Shown here piece by piece: positions 22,939-34,492 of a stretch of DNA of 64,000 bases (positions are counted from its first letter, which is position 1; each line of letters begins with the position of its first letter). A program made the translations under genes and the position numbers. Location: assembly GCA_018398585.1 (NCBI GenBank), contig JAGTTD010000008.1, forward strand, positions 198,501 through 262,500. Reading direction: 5' to 3'. Under the pieces are notes generated by a model. It ran no database searches, was not told the DNA's origin, and worked only from the letters and a program-made list of their open reading frames with translations. This stretch comes from Simmondsia chinensis. Taxonomy: Eukaryota > Streptophyta > Magnoliopsida > Caryophyllales > Simmondsiaceae.

Positions 22939-23390
22939 TGATACAACCTCACCTTCATAGCTTGGTGAGAGGGTCTTGGCAAGCGGGCTAACATGGCGAG
23001 AAGGGAGACGCGTGGCAGAAGGCGGGGGAGTTAGAATTTAACATTAATTATGATAGCTTAGATTAGTTATATATCTTTGTATATTTTAGTCTTTTATTTT
23101 AGTAAGATCCTACGGATTAGTAGATGAAGCACACGGAAGTCAAGCTCAACCGTTTATCTTAATTAGGGACTTAATTTAAAATTTGAATTAATTTGAGTCT
23201 AGTTAGGAAAACTTCTCTATTTATTTAATTTTCTAGATTATTTTTGACGATTTGTTAATTCTTTCTATTATCAGGTGTGAGAATTAGAGTAGACATTATT
23301 TTCTCTTATTCATTATTATTTTCGTAATAAGAATTAAGGGAAAGCTGTTGAACCTTCCCGTTTTTAATTTTTTATTTACGCGTTGCATCA
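22939..23390 (+). mobile_element. Solo LTR
   Basis: 452 bp beginning TGATACAAC and ending GTTGCATCA, which form a 9 bp terminal inverted repeat with one mismatch. It is flanked by a perfect 5 bp duplication TAGTC (22934..22938 and 23391..23395). No internal domain is present. Orientation is provisional. Confidence 0.85.
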
Positions 23391-24399
23391 TAGTCTCTGA
23401 TGCTCCTCAGTTACCTTCATATATTTAGTGCGGACCATGGGCAAACAGGACGTATTTGCAAGGCTTTGATTGTGGTGCACATCTTGCTTGGGGATTTATT
23501 CTTTTTCTTTTTCTTTTTCTTTTTTTATGATTTTTTAGTGTTTTATCTCTTGTTCCCTCCGAAAGGACCTTCTTCTCCTCATAATTATTCAAAATGAAAG
23601 AATATAATGAATTGAAAAATATAAAATCCTCTTCAAAGATTCTAGCGACCATGTCCTCCTGAGATATCCCATGTATATTTCCTTATAATTTAATCTCAAA
23701 ACATACTTAGCTAAATCAAAATAAATCCAAAAACAAAAACAAATACTCAAATTAATTTTTAAAGGGCCGGCACATATATAATGTCAAATTATTCTATATT
23801 ATATATTATTTTCTCATAAGAAATAAAATTACGTCATGCAACTAATTAAAACTTTTTGTTAGGTAAATTAGTCAATGTAGTCCGCATGAAACTACATAGT
23901 TGTATTTGTTAATAAAATCATACAAGTTGATAGACAGGAGAGGATACCTCAATCTTCTATGAATATGACATGTAGCATTGTAGAATATATCATGCATATC
24001 GAAACCATTTATTTTTATTTTTAAAAAAAAAAAAAAAAGATATGTAGACATTTGATAAGTCTCAATAGATATTTTATTTCTATGTCAAATGAAACAAACA
24101 AAAGTCAACGTTACACAATTTTCTCTTTATAGTAGATGGATGGGTTGGTGCATAAAAGTTGTTATCTCATCTCCACCGGGCAAACCCAAGATTGGTTTCT
24201 AATGGGTAAGGCTACAAGGAAAATGACATCTATATAACTTCACTTAATTTTTTCAGTCATGTCCAGTTTATTCTTCTTTTTTTTTTTTGGTTATTAAATT
24301 TCACCCGGGGCTTTGGGCTAATACTTAGTTAATAACATGTGAGTGAGAGTGTCGAAGACTCCACACGTGAGTCTAGTAAAAAGATCAATTTATAAGTTC

Positions 24400-24740
24400 A
24401 TGGAGAAGATGGCTTTAGATAGAGCCCAATGGAGGGCTAGCATAGGGGTTTCAAATGATGCGGTTGAAGTAGGGTAGTCTTTGTTTCTACCTTATCTTTG
24501 TCTCCACCTTATCTGTGTCGGTGCCTGTGGCCATAATCATGCATTTTTTATGCCTTTTCTGTTGCCAGGTCTTTGGCTGATTGATGCGGACCAACTTTTT
24601 AGGCTAGGGGCCCTTGAAAACAGCCTCCCTTCAGGGTAGCCCCTGAAGGGGGAAGGCTGCATACATCTATCCTCCCCAGACCCTGCTTTTGCGGGAGCTC
24701 TTGGAGGCACTGGATTTTGTTGTTATTGTTGTTGTATATT
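24400..24740 (+). mobile_element. RTE-class LINE 3' end (ORF2 C-terminus plus 3'UTR)
   Basis: Reads MEKMALDRAQWRASIGVSND and stops at VEVG. The same conserved MALDRA-WR-SIGV end occurs in the 57.2-58.0 kb LINE. The 3'UTR follows, with CCAGGTCTTTGGCTGA, an inverted repeat around CTTCAGGGTAGCCCCTGAAG, GCGGGAGCTCTTGGAGGCAC, and a terminal TTG-type repeat. 5' truncated; TSD not found. Confidence 0.8.
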
Positions 24741-25094
24741 GATCGTAAAACCTTAACCCTTTAAATAATGGAGAATATAATGTAAAACCTTTTGGTGTTT
24801 TTAACTTTTAGTTCCATATATCCAACGTAAATAAAATTTAAAATTTGTCATTTAAATATTACTTAAGTACTCCAAAGTTTAAATGTTTTACCATATATGG
24901 TTTTTGTGAACTACATCATAATGAAACCATATATTTTTTTTTTTATAACTAGAAAGACAACTCTGAATACAAAACTGGGGTACACAACAGGAAAAGATTA
25001 CAAAAGCGAGATGAAAACATATAGGCATTTTTTTGGCAAAAAAATGTTGAATAAAATGCGGGTTCTTGGCATCATATATATGTAAAGCCCATTG

Positions 25095-25182
25095 TTCTAC
25101 TCCCGTGGGTTTTCTTGCGCTCTATTTTCATAGGTTTGTTGACTTTGTATTGAGGGTTTTTTTCTCTATTTATTGAAAAATA
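25095..25182 (+). repeat. L1-type LINE 3' end fragment
   Basis: Ends TTGTATTGAGGG, TTTCTCTATTTATTGAAAAAT, matching the terminus of the 4.55 kb copy. Short truncated insertion. Confidence 0.45.
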
Positions 25183-25422
25183 AATATACGTAAAGGCCAC
25201 ATCATGCAAGAGGGAAGTGGGGCAGAATGTGAAGGGAGTAAAAATGGAAGCATAATAATTGCATGTCAACTTTCAACTCCCAAATGTATTTCAACAACGT
25301 CCAGCTCTTCCAGGAGCTGCTTGCACTTCACATATGTAGTGGCCCTCCATGCACCACTTCTTCATCTCTTTTTATTATATTTACCTAATTAAAATATCAC
25401 CCACATTTTCATCAATTATATT

Positions 25423-25590
25423 TTTTCGATAAGTAACGCCGAAGCGTGTTACAAGACAGGCGCACTTGCTGTTACAAGGCCTGGATTGGCTCATAAGACC
25501 AGTGGTACATCATCCATACAAAACAAAAAACAAAAACCAAAAGTTGAGACCCAAACAAGCAGATCCCAGAAAGCCAAAATACACCAGTAG
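25423..25590 (-). repeat. LINE 3' end, minus
   Basis: A T-run then CGATAAGTAACGCCGAAGCG reads on the minus strand as a LINE terminus. A second related block lies at 25,763..25,845 (GCAAAGCTCGAGATACAAAA next to a T-run). Confidence 0.45.
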
Positions 25591-26439
25591 AAGAAGTAGA
25601 GCTTAACTCCTATATCACAGCCAATCAATAATTATAAACAAAAGGAGTTGTTTAGTGATCACAAATGAACACCAGAATTTGAAATTAATGGAAATTTGAT
25701 ATTTGACATCTTGTTTAGCTATCGAAAAATTGGCAGATAATGGGAGGTAGAACCAATTCCTTTTTTTTTTCTTTGCCAAGTACTGACTAGCAAAGCTCGA
25801 GATACAAAAAGTGGCGTCCACGCAAAAGCGGGACCCGAACACAAGGATTAACTTACCTACGGGTCGTTAGATACGGTTTTCATATGCTTTTCTTTCGATA
25901 ATAAGTGAACATGTCCAGAGTACATATATACAAGAGCTGTTGAGATATGTTCAAAAACATTTCCTTTGTAATGAATAAAGTGTAGGGTCATCGAATGGAG
26001 TAAATATCTAATCCAAAAGAAAAGGGAAAAAGTGGAGGGGGAGCACATTAAATGGGGAGAGATAAAGAAGTAGAAAGGGGTGGGAGTGAGTCATGATAGA
26101 GTCATCAGTATCGTCATCATAAGAAGAAGGAGCTCCCCATCTACAAGCTTGCATTAGACAAAAGAAAAAGAGATGGGTGTGACTTGCATTTGCATGGGTG
26201 CATGTGGGTATAATGAGTATGGCATGTCAGTCATTTGCATGTGATTGCGGAGCTCTTTTTTTTTTTATTTTTATTTTATAAAATAAAATAGAATATAAAA
26301 TTTAAGTAGAGGGTACTTGTAGAGGGAGACAGAGCATGCAGGGCGTGTGTGGCATTTTTGTCAGGTTTCTCTGCCCACCCTCTCTCTAGGGTTTCTGCCT
26401 CCCTTCTTTTGTATGCTCATTCTAGGTTGAGGTGATTGG

Positions 26440-26570
26440 TGTCGGGGATCCTTCGAAAACAGCCTCTTTACATAATAGTAGTACCTAAGGCTGCATATGT
26501 TATATTCTTCCAGACTCTGCTTCGACAGGAGCCTCTTTAAGACACTTGATTGTTGTTGTTGTAAGATCAA
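26440..26570 (+). repeat. RTE-type tail fragment
   Basis: GGGGATCCTTCGAAAACAGCC followed by degenerate stem-loop sequence, AAGGCTGCATA, GACAGGAGCC and a TTG tandem repeat at the 3' end. No 5S head is present. Confidence 0.65.
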
Positions 26571-26589
26571 TCTTGGTAGGGATAAATAT

Positions 26590-26935
26590 TTATTTCAGTT
26601 CCAAGCTCTTTGAGCTTAGAAACTTTTTCAGCAAACTCGATTCAATATGAGCTTGTGCTCAAGTGCAACTCGATGAGTTTCAAGCCGAGCTTGCTTTATT
26701 TGGACTCATCTAAGGTTTTCTCTATTTAGCTTGGCTTAAACTTGGCTCGATTGACATACTTAGACTAATAGATATTAAAATAAGTTAATTATAGGCTTGT
26801 AAGCCTATAAGTTTAAGATTTATAAGGAGTAGGGTGCACTACTTAAACTCACACGAATTGACCATTTGAACTTTAAAATGAGTTAGCTTGTGAAGCAACT
26901 CAATTCATTTACACCCCTAATGTTATGGGGCTAGA
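26590..26935. repeat. Possible hAT-like repeat relic
   Basis: Contains repeated GAGCTTG/GGCTCGA-type words and ends TTTACACCCCTAATG. This resembles in wording the 56.1-56.5 kb element. The left end is not identifiable. Confidence 0.3.
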
Positions 26936-27019
26936 TCCCTTTTGTATTATGAAATTCTAATTTTGATAAGAAAGTTAGGAGTACTTTTGGACAAATGATG
27001 GTAGCTAGGCTGATCAAAA

Positions 27020-29676
27020 AAGAAGTGGCCGTTGCCTTTGTCGTTACTGAGCCCCGGCCGCGCGTGACGGCACGTGCGGTGGTGCCAGGTGTCACTGATC
27101 AGCGATTCCGACTCTCCAGCCCCCGATCTACACACTGATGCCAACAATTGGAAGACTTTGCTTCTCCAACACAGGTTAGTGTTTCCTAGCCTTCGTCTCA
27201 GCCCTCGCCCTGTAACCGGAAGTCGATTTCCACCGGAAATCGTTTCCCCGGTGGCCCCTGTTACCGGTAATTGAGATTACACAAGCCGGCCAACGACCCC
27301 TGACCTGGTGGCCCTCCTTCCTTAAGGTTTTCACCCTGTCCAAATTGGAAGTTATAAGCACAAATTGGAAAGAATAAGGACGTTTGAAACAAGCTTCGGG
27401 CACCACTAGTGGGTTCTATGTAAGGTAGGAGACGACATGGCTACCCCTCCTCAACCGGAACAACACCACCAAGGACTGGAAGAGACGTTTTCACTCTTCA
27501 TGGATAATCTCCTAGTCTATTTCAACTACGTCAGGTTATTCTACTTATTCCAAAGATACGGTCAGATTTCTGAGACTTTTGTGTCTCGTAAGCGCCGGTC
27601 GAACAGAAATCGACTGTTCGATTTCGTAAGATTCAGGTCAAAAACAGAGGCTGAAGGAGCTATACAAGGACTCAACGGCTCAGAACTCCGAGGTCATGCT
27701 ATGCTTGTTAAGTGGGCCAGGTTTGGGAGGAAGCAAGGTGGACGTAGGGGCTACGGTGGAAGTAATGACGAAACCACCCAACCTAGATACACTAGGCGAC
27801 AACAGAATACAGTAAATCTAGGCCAGCCTGCGAGGAAAATCATCAAAGGTTCACCAGTGGGGGCTTTGGTGGAAGAACTAAAGTGTAGTATCATATGTTA
27901 CACCAAGAAACCGATGGAATATACAGAAATCCCGGTGGAAAAATGTGGGAGCCAGAAGGAGATAAGCAAGATCAGGGATGTGGGAAATTCAAATTCCTGA
28001 TAACATTCAATAGTACCAGGGACCGAGATACTTTCGTGGAGGAAGGAGTATGGCTGTACTCATGGTGCTCAGAGATAAAAATAGGGTGCGAAGACGAACG
28101 ATGCCCTACGAGATGTGTGTGGGTGGCCATCTATGGAGTTCCGATACAAGGTTGGTGTAATGATAATTTCCAGAGTATAACAAGGTGCTGGGGAAAGGTG
28201 GTTCGTGTTGATAGGGAGGTGGTTCAGTGTTCTTTGTTTGAAACTGCTAAAGTGCTTATACATACTTCACAAATCAGCACCATTAACGAATGGGTGGGCT
28301 TTCAGTTGGGAGAGAGGAATTTTGATGTATGTGTGTGAGAGTTGGTTGACTTAAAGCAGTGGGATGATGATCCATATCAAGCTTTCCACTCCTCCCCTCA
28401 GGTTTACCAGGGAAGTCAATCTCAGTGGGGCAACCCGTTGCCTCTAGCTTGTATTCCGGAGAATACTACGTCGGCTACCAGTGAGTCGGAATTGGAAGGG
28501 GTATCGGCAGTCGAAGAAACACCAGCAACACTCCCTCACTCCTCGTCTCCGGCATACCCGGGAACCCAACCTCAGTGGGACCACCCGTTGCCACTAACTT
28601 GTGTTCCGGAGAATACTTCGCCAACGACCAGAGAATCGGAAATGGAAGAGGCATCTATAGTTGAAGAAATGCCGGAACCATTCCCTCTATTACGGTGTAT
28701 GGAGGCAGCGATTGATGGCTTAAATGAGAACCCTTTGGATAATGACACAAATTTGGACAGTCAAAATGAGAACCCAGGACAAGAACCGACTGATGAAGGG
28801 CTTATTGTTGATTTAAGCCCTTTCTTTTGTTCCATCCATAAATCAGATGACTCCAACCAAACACAAAAAACAAGTACACCCTCCCAGCAGTGCCCAAAAA
28901 AAGGCCCCAAAATGGACATGGAGACAGCAAAAAAAGCATGGAGAAGGGGGGAAAGGCTTGGTCTGAGATTCCAAGGAACGGAGGATGAAGTTGCTAGATT
29001 AATTTGCAGGGTTCACCAATATGATCCAACAGTTAACCCCCGGAAGAAGAAGAAGAGTCGGATACTCATCCCTCTTGGGAAGATGTCTATGCAACTTATG
29101 GCTTAAGTTTCCAGTGTTTTTGGTTTGGCTTCGGTTTTCTTCTCTTGGGGCGCTTCCTTGCTTCTGCTGGTGCGGGTGGGTTCCCTATCTGGTTGTCCTC
29201 TTTCTTCGTTTTTGTTTGGTGTGGTGGGGGTCTTTTTGCTTTCTTTTTCTTTGGTTCTCATTGGCTGGGCTTTTTGGGTTTCGGTTGGTCTTTGGTTTTT
29301 TTTTTTGGGTTTGGCTTTGGGTGCTTACTCTTCTTTTCCAGGTTGAGGTTGCCTTGTGTTGGTCGTTCAGCTGGTTGTTCTTTTCTGCGGTGGTGTTGTT
29401 TGCTTTTGGTTGCTGGTGTGAGGTGTTGCTGGTTTTGTCGTCCCTGTGGGTGGCAGTTTCGAGTTGCTCGGTTTGCTAATTGTTCTCTAGTGTTTTGGCT
29501 TGTTCGCAGGGGGCTTTGGTGCTGCAGGTCTTGGCTTGTTTTTGTTTTGGTTGGGTGGTTGTTATCTTTTTGCGCTGCTGTTGCTTTTGTTTGTGCTTTG
29601 GTTATGTTGCTTTGTTTCGGGGCCCTCTGGGTTGCCCGTTTGTGTTGAGCTTTGCTTTGAATTATCAAAAAAAAAA
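27020..29676 (+). mobile_element. Complete ORF1-only ('half') L1-like LINE
   Basis: 2.66 kb insertion bounded by a perfect 17 bp TSD (AGCTAGGCTGATCAAAA at 27003..27019 and 29677..29693) and ending in poly(A). Order: ~415 bp 5' leader, ORF1 (27437..29106, interrupted), ~570 bp GT-rich 3'UTR, A tail. No endonuclease, reverse transcriptase or zf-RVT sequence is present anywhere between the TSDs. It must have been mobilised in trans. Its 3'UTR is found as truncated copies at 11.56 kb (minus) and 20.57 kb. The identical TSD arms suggest a fairly recent insertion. Confidence 0.88.
27437..29106 (+). pseudogene. L1-type ORF1 protein (RRM plus DUF4283-like), frameshifted
   Basis: In plant L1 LINEs, ORF1 is the RNA-binding chaperone of the retrotransposition particle. 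Here 27437..28000 encodes an RRM (LFDFVRFRSKTEAEGAIQGL is RNP1-like, then ELRGHAMLVKWA). The frame shifts between 27895 and 28000. 27895..28338 continues with a DUF4283-like module (VWVAIYGVPIQGW, CWGKVVRVD). A TGA at 28336 interrupts the same frame, which resumes at 28342..29106 with a tandemly duplicated ~50-residue acidic Pro/Ser/Thr block and the C-terminal KAWRRGERLGLRFQGTEDEV and a KKKK motif. Two lesions make this copy unlikely to yield full-length protein. Confidence 0.8.
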
Positions 29677-29869
29677 AGCTAGGCTGATCAAAATCAAATG
29701 AGTTGTTAATAAAAATATTTGTACTATGCCAGATACTTGAACAAATGTAGCAAAATGCCAAGTAATGCCCTTTTGTAAGGGTGCGTCCTTACTTATATTG
29801 TGAGTTATCAAAAAAATGCTAGGGACATGTTTATTGTCCTCCTGGTTGAGTGAGAAAAAATACTGAGCG

Positions 29870-30065
29870 TGTTAATAAGTTAAACCATGCATAACCGTAT
29901 AAATACCTGATAGACTAAACAAACTTGAATATCTTTACACCACAAATTAAATAGATAACCTTATTTAACTCTGTAAATACATTACGTATTTCACTATAAA
30001 GGGTTATTAGAACCCACATCAGGATTCCCAAATTCTCTCAAGAATCATTAATTACGTATTTCACC
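29870..30065 (+). repeat. LTR-like relic
   Basis: TATAAATACC, then CACTATAAAGGGTTATTAGAAC and CCCAAATTCTCTCAAGAAT resemble 35,930..36,000 (CCTATAAATACC, TCTCCAAATTCTCTC), a TATA-to-leader layout typical of LTRs. Ends not found. Confidence 0.3.
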
Positions 30066-30639
30066 CATGATGACAATTTTCAAACCTTTTGGTATTGATG
30101 AAGCCGTGGAGGAAGTGATTAAACATACATGTGCCATCACTTCTATGCTGCTTATTTTAGTACAAGACTTATTATTGGACTTAATATTAACTCGTGAACA
30201 AGTAGTCCTAAGTATTGGGTTGTGACAATCAGTCTTGTGAGGGTTTAAATTCTGAACTTCAGAACCATATAAGATGGAGTAATTTGGTCTCCCCTCCTTC
30301 AGGATATTTGCTGATTATTGAATTTTCACTCATAACAAGTTTGGGTCCAATTTGACCAAAACGGGTCAAATACTAAAGTTGCAGACATGTAGTAGAGGAG
30401 TGCAAGTGATTGGCAAAGAAAAGATGAGGACCATGATTGCAAGACACTGTATAAACATCAACTCTTTTCATCCTAGATCTGATGGAAACGTCCAATAAGC
30501 AACAAAATTTCATGCTTTGGGTTTGTCAGAGACACACAAATAAAAGTTTCATCTTCTCCCGATGATGATTAACATTTAACAGGACATGTCATCTCAACAT
30601 TCAGGATATTGCGTATGCATATATATATATATATATATA

Positions 30640-30957
30640 TTATATATGTGTGTGTAGAGACGTCAATTTTACTGGGCATTTATGATTAGCTGCCGCAGTG
30701 CTCAGTAATGAAGCGGGGGATTTGGTGCATGCTGATGTATGGAAGGGATGACTTGTGTTAAATTTTGGGATGGGAATGGGATTGATGTGTGTAATCAAGT
30801 GTAACCATGCCCCTCCTGCCCTTCTAGCCCCTAGCTTCTCATCATTGTACTTCATTCCAGTCAATCTCTTTTCTAAACTACGCAAGAACCCTAACTTCAG
30901 TTTTATTTGAGAAATTTGGGAAGAGGCTTTTGACTTTTTGATGGGTTGTGTTTCCAT
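30640..30957 (-). other. Unrecognised 105-codon ATG frame
   Basis: Begins METQPIKKSKASSQISQIKL and contains Pro/His-rich C-terminal sequence. No domain, splice signals or homologue that I recognise. May be fortuitous. Confidence 0.2.
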
Positions 30958-31480
30958 TTAAAAAGATACTTACTGATTTGGGAAAATCATTTTAAGAATA
31001 TTTTGAGAAAATTATACCACTCTCTGCTTTTTTTATCTCGAAAATCCTTCCTTTTTAAGCTCATTCTTGCTTTGTATTTTTTGGTTTCATTGTATCACAA
31101 GACTATTTCTATAAGGACGAAATAAGTTTTGCGGAAAATGACTTGTTATACACTTTCAAGCAGTGATGATTGTTATACTTACGTAAATTTTTATAATAAT
31201 CTTAAGACCAGAAAGTTAAAAAAAACTTCATAATTAGTAGGTACCTATTTTCAAAACCTTTTTTTCTCGGATGTTATATATTTTTTAAACTTGGCAAAAT
31301 AAAACCATGCCATTTTTGTACTTATAAGCAGAACTATGAATTTCAAAAGTTATTTCTATTTTCGTAAAAGCTTCTCTGATTCGAGTTAATCAAACTATAC
31401 AATTGGCCACCCTTTTTTGCAAAATAGGCCAGTGAAACGGGCCATGAATGCTAGGATTCTTGGACCCGAGCGCTTGGCTG

Positions 31481-31668
31481 CAGTGACGGAGCCACATACA
31501 AGTGAGAGTGGGGTAATTGCTTAAATTGAAATACTGAAATACATTTAATTATGTTGTATAGTTACAAGTAATATAAGAGATAAGTATCAATTGTTCATAC
31601 TGAAATACAAAAATAATAATTCTTATTATAGTTGAGCCTACCGACTTCAAGTCTTAGCTCCACGACTG
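31481..31668. mobile_element. hAT-like MITE, 188 bp
   Basis: Ends CAGTGACGGAGCCA and TAGCTCCACGACTG are inverted repeats (CAGTSRYGGAGCYA). Flanks CTTGGCTG (31473..31480) and CTTAGATG (31669..31676) match 6 of 8, fitting an aged 8 bp TSD. Confidence 0.65.
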
Positions 31669-32094
31669 CTTAGATGAACGGGGAAGAAGATATAGGAGTT
31701 ATCAAGTATACTTGCATGGTCGCCATTTGTAACCACCATGTTACGCGTTCCATTTATTTGTTAACATATCTAATATGTACATTTATGTCGTGTTCAATTT
31801 TACCATTTAGTAAAAATCATGCATGGTTTAAAAATCAAATAAAAATATCAAGTTAAGGGCGCATTATACATAGTATGGATATTATTTCATTTTCTTGGTC
31901 CACTTAGTTTTTACTAAAAAGTAATATATATTTCAATTATAAAAATTATGTAGTGAAAACGTGTAAACACAATATTTTCCATAAATGATATGATGAGCTT
32001 GGCTAAAGTGAATTGTGGGCTGTGGGGCCATTTCATTCCAAAGTGGAGAAAAAGGCCTCTTACTTTCTCCTTCCCACTTCTTTTTCAAATCTTT

Positions 32095-32310
32095 ATTTTT
32101 TTTTTCTTTTTTTTTTTATAAATAGCAAGCAAAGCTTGGATTACAAGATATAGCGTCTAAAAGCATGGACCCGAAGAAAAAGGTACAAAAAAGGCAAAAA
32201 TAACCAACATCACCCCAACGCTCCAAAGGCAATCAAGGCATTACAAAAACAACCTACGGAGCAATAAAGAAAAATACAGGACATCACCCCAAGGGTCAAA
32301 ATATACCCAT
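32095..32310 (-). repeat. LINE 3' end, minus
   Basis: T-run followed by TAAATAGCAAGCAAAGCTTGG and GCATGGACCCGAAG. Related to blocks at 4.46, 11.88 and 25.77 kb. Confidence 0.45.
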
Positions 32311-33956
32311 GCTAATTCAATTCATAATTCATAATTTTGAGCATTTATTATGTAAATAGGTTAGTAGATTTATTATTTTTCTATAATTGTAAGACCGTCA
32401 GCCAAAGGATATGAAAAATAGAGAACCAATGTTTTTTTTTTTTTTTTTTGTTATAATTAAGTAGAGGAGATCATCTGAGGCGTATAAGAAAGTATTCCAA
32501 CAGATGCAAGACCCAACATAAACATAAAGAAAAAAATGAAGAAGGAAAAAAAAAACGGGTATACAGAATTTCGAATCTTAACCTGGATGCATATTATGGT
32601 CAAAGTTAAAGTCACCCATTTTTGTCTATGGTTTGCAACTAAAGGTGATGTCTAGGAAGAAACTATGGAACATGTTATATGATGAACTTGAATCTAGATC
32701 CACGGATAGTATTGGAAGCCAGAATGTGAGAGTCCTCCATGTGATGATGAATAGATATGTTTGTGCAGCTTATTAATGCTTGGAATCAAGTAATGAGCCT
32801 AAATTTTACACTGTCAATGGGATGCACCATAGTCCTTGGAGAGAACCAATTGATGAGTTGCAACATCAAAGTCAAGAGCTTAGATGATGCAATCTTCAGA
32901 CACTATTGTTTGTAAAATGGTCCACTGCAAAATTGAATTCACTTGAAGAATAATTGAAGATTTTATTTTTGGATATCTTTATTAAAATCTACTGAAATAT
33001 TTTTGAAAATTTAAAATTTCTATCACAGTATATAGATGTAAAATATGACTATGACAATATATGTGTGACTCCTGACAGAAGTTGACATTGATTTATCGAA
33101 TGGAATTTCTGTAATGTACTTATCTTTAGGAGGATTTTGAGAAAGTTCTAAGGATTGCAACGATCTTGTTGGAAGAAGTTTTTCAATCCCACAGACGACA
33201 CTACTTTCTGTTTGTATGGGGTCTTTCGCTAAGGGAGTCGACCTTACGCTCGTGTTTCTCACAACTTCAATATGAGATTCTACAAAACTCATATGTGGAG
33301 TCCTCAACATTGAGCAACCCACTCGGCCTCTTTAAGCTAGGCCTTAACCGTAATATATATTGGTTTTGTTCAACTCACTTTTATCTTATTAAACTCAAAT
33401 GTAGATCTACTCTGCAATATATTTTAGTAAAGAAGTTGTATTAAGGAATGAGCAGCAAACCAAACAAAATCTATAACTCGAAGCTGGTAATGAACTTGGA
33501 AACAAATAATAATGGTAAAATAGTAAAAACAAAAGAGCAAGTTCAAAAATGAAAAAAATAATGTAGAGGAAAAGAGTGGATAGAGGGGGTCAGGGACAAG
33601 GCACTGCGTACTTTTGCATGTCACGCAATCCCAAATATTCCCATTCTTTTCCATCCTCCCCATTCTCTTTTTCTATTCCTATTTATGTACGGGTAATATT
33701 ATTATTATGACAAAATTGTTATTGTTACAACAAAATAGGTACAACTATAAGTCAAATTATTGTTGTGGCAATGTAGCGTAGCGTTATTACTATAGCAAAA
33801 TTGTTATTTTTAGAAAAATACTATTATTTTTAAGACAATTTATTAGCTCTCATTCTTTGAAAGTCAACAAATTGCTATGCCAATAACAATTTTTATCTTG
33901 TCAATAGTAACTCCATATATTATGACTTAACTTTTTATACATGTTAGAAGCATTGA

Positions 33957-34143
33957 GGGTTGCAGGAGTTGCCGCAGGTGCCGATGTCTAGATTTTTGGG
34001 TATTTTGCTTCTAGCTTGCGGAGCTACTCCTTTTTATTTTTTGTTTAGTTTTGTTTCTCTTTTTCCCCCTTTTGTGGGCTTTCTCGAGCTCCATTTGATA
34101 GAGGCACTGATTTTTATATATAGAGTTTTCTCTCAAATTATCA
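33957..34143 (+). repeat. L1-type LINE 3' end
   Basis: GTGGGCTTTCTCGAGCTCC, then ATATAGAGTTTTCTCTCAAA and TTATCA match the end of the 4.55 kb copy (GGTCTTTCTCGGGCTCC, AAGAGTTTTCTCTC). The tail is replaced by a CA microsatellite. Confidence 0.55.
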
Positions 34144-34167
34144 ACACACACACACACATGCACGCAC

Positions 34168-34240
34168 ACAGGTTGTTGGTGTAATGGTTTTTTCTTCCAA
34201 ATTCCCTGTGTCAGAAGTCTTGGTTCAAAACTCACCACTC
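34168..34240 (+). repeat. Possible tRNA-like SINE head
   Basis: TTGGTGTAATGG (box A-like) and TGGTTCAAAACTC (box B-like) about 50 bp apart. Directly followed by a 5S SINE in the other orientation. No TSD. Confidence 0.35.
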
Positions 34241-34268
34241 CTCAAGTATTAGTATAAATTTACTACTG

Positions 34269-34492
34269 CAGACTCAATGCCTCAAGGGCTCCGCATAAGC
34301 GGGGTCTGGTAGGGGTGGATGTACAAAGCCTTACCCCTTCAGAATGCAACCCTGCCGAGAGGCTATTTCTGTAAACCTCCAATCTTATAGGGTTGGCAAC
34401 CCGAGGACTTCCTAGGAGATCACTTATCCCGGTATTACTCTCATCCAAACACACTTAATTTCAGAGTTCTAATGCGATCCGACGCCTTAGTG
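34269..34492 (-). mobile_element. 5S rRNA-derived SINE, variant with original 5S 3' end
   Basis: Minus strand: 5S-like head from the complement of GATCGCATTAGAACTC to GAAGTCCTCGGGTTGCC, close to the true 5S end (GTCCTCGTGTTGC). Then a spacer and the RTE-type tail. It differs from the main subfamily, in which CCTCACCCTCAGGTTGGG replaces the 5S end. Confidence 0.82.

Noticed and set aside
29125..29761. Long Trp/Phe/Leu-rich frames after LINE ORF1
   Set aside because: They are the GT-rich 3'UTR of the ORF1-only element read in several frames at once.
33166..33444. Plus-strand frame with LFKLGLNRN-like peptide
   Set aside because: No domain, splice context or repeat signature supports it as a gene.
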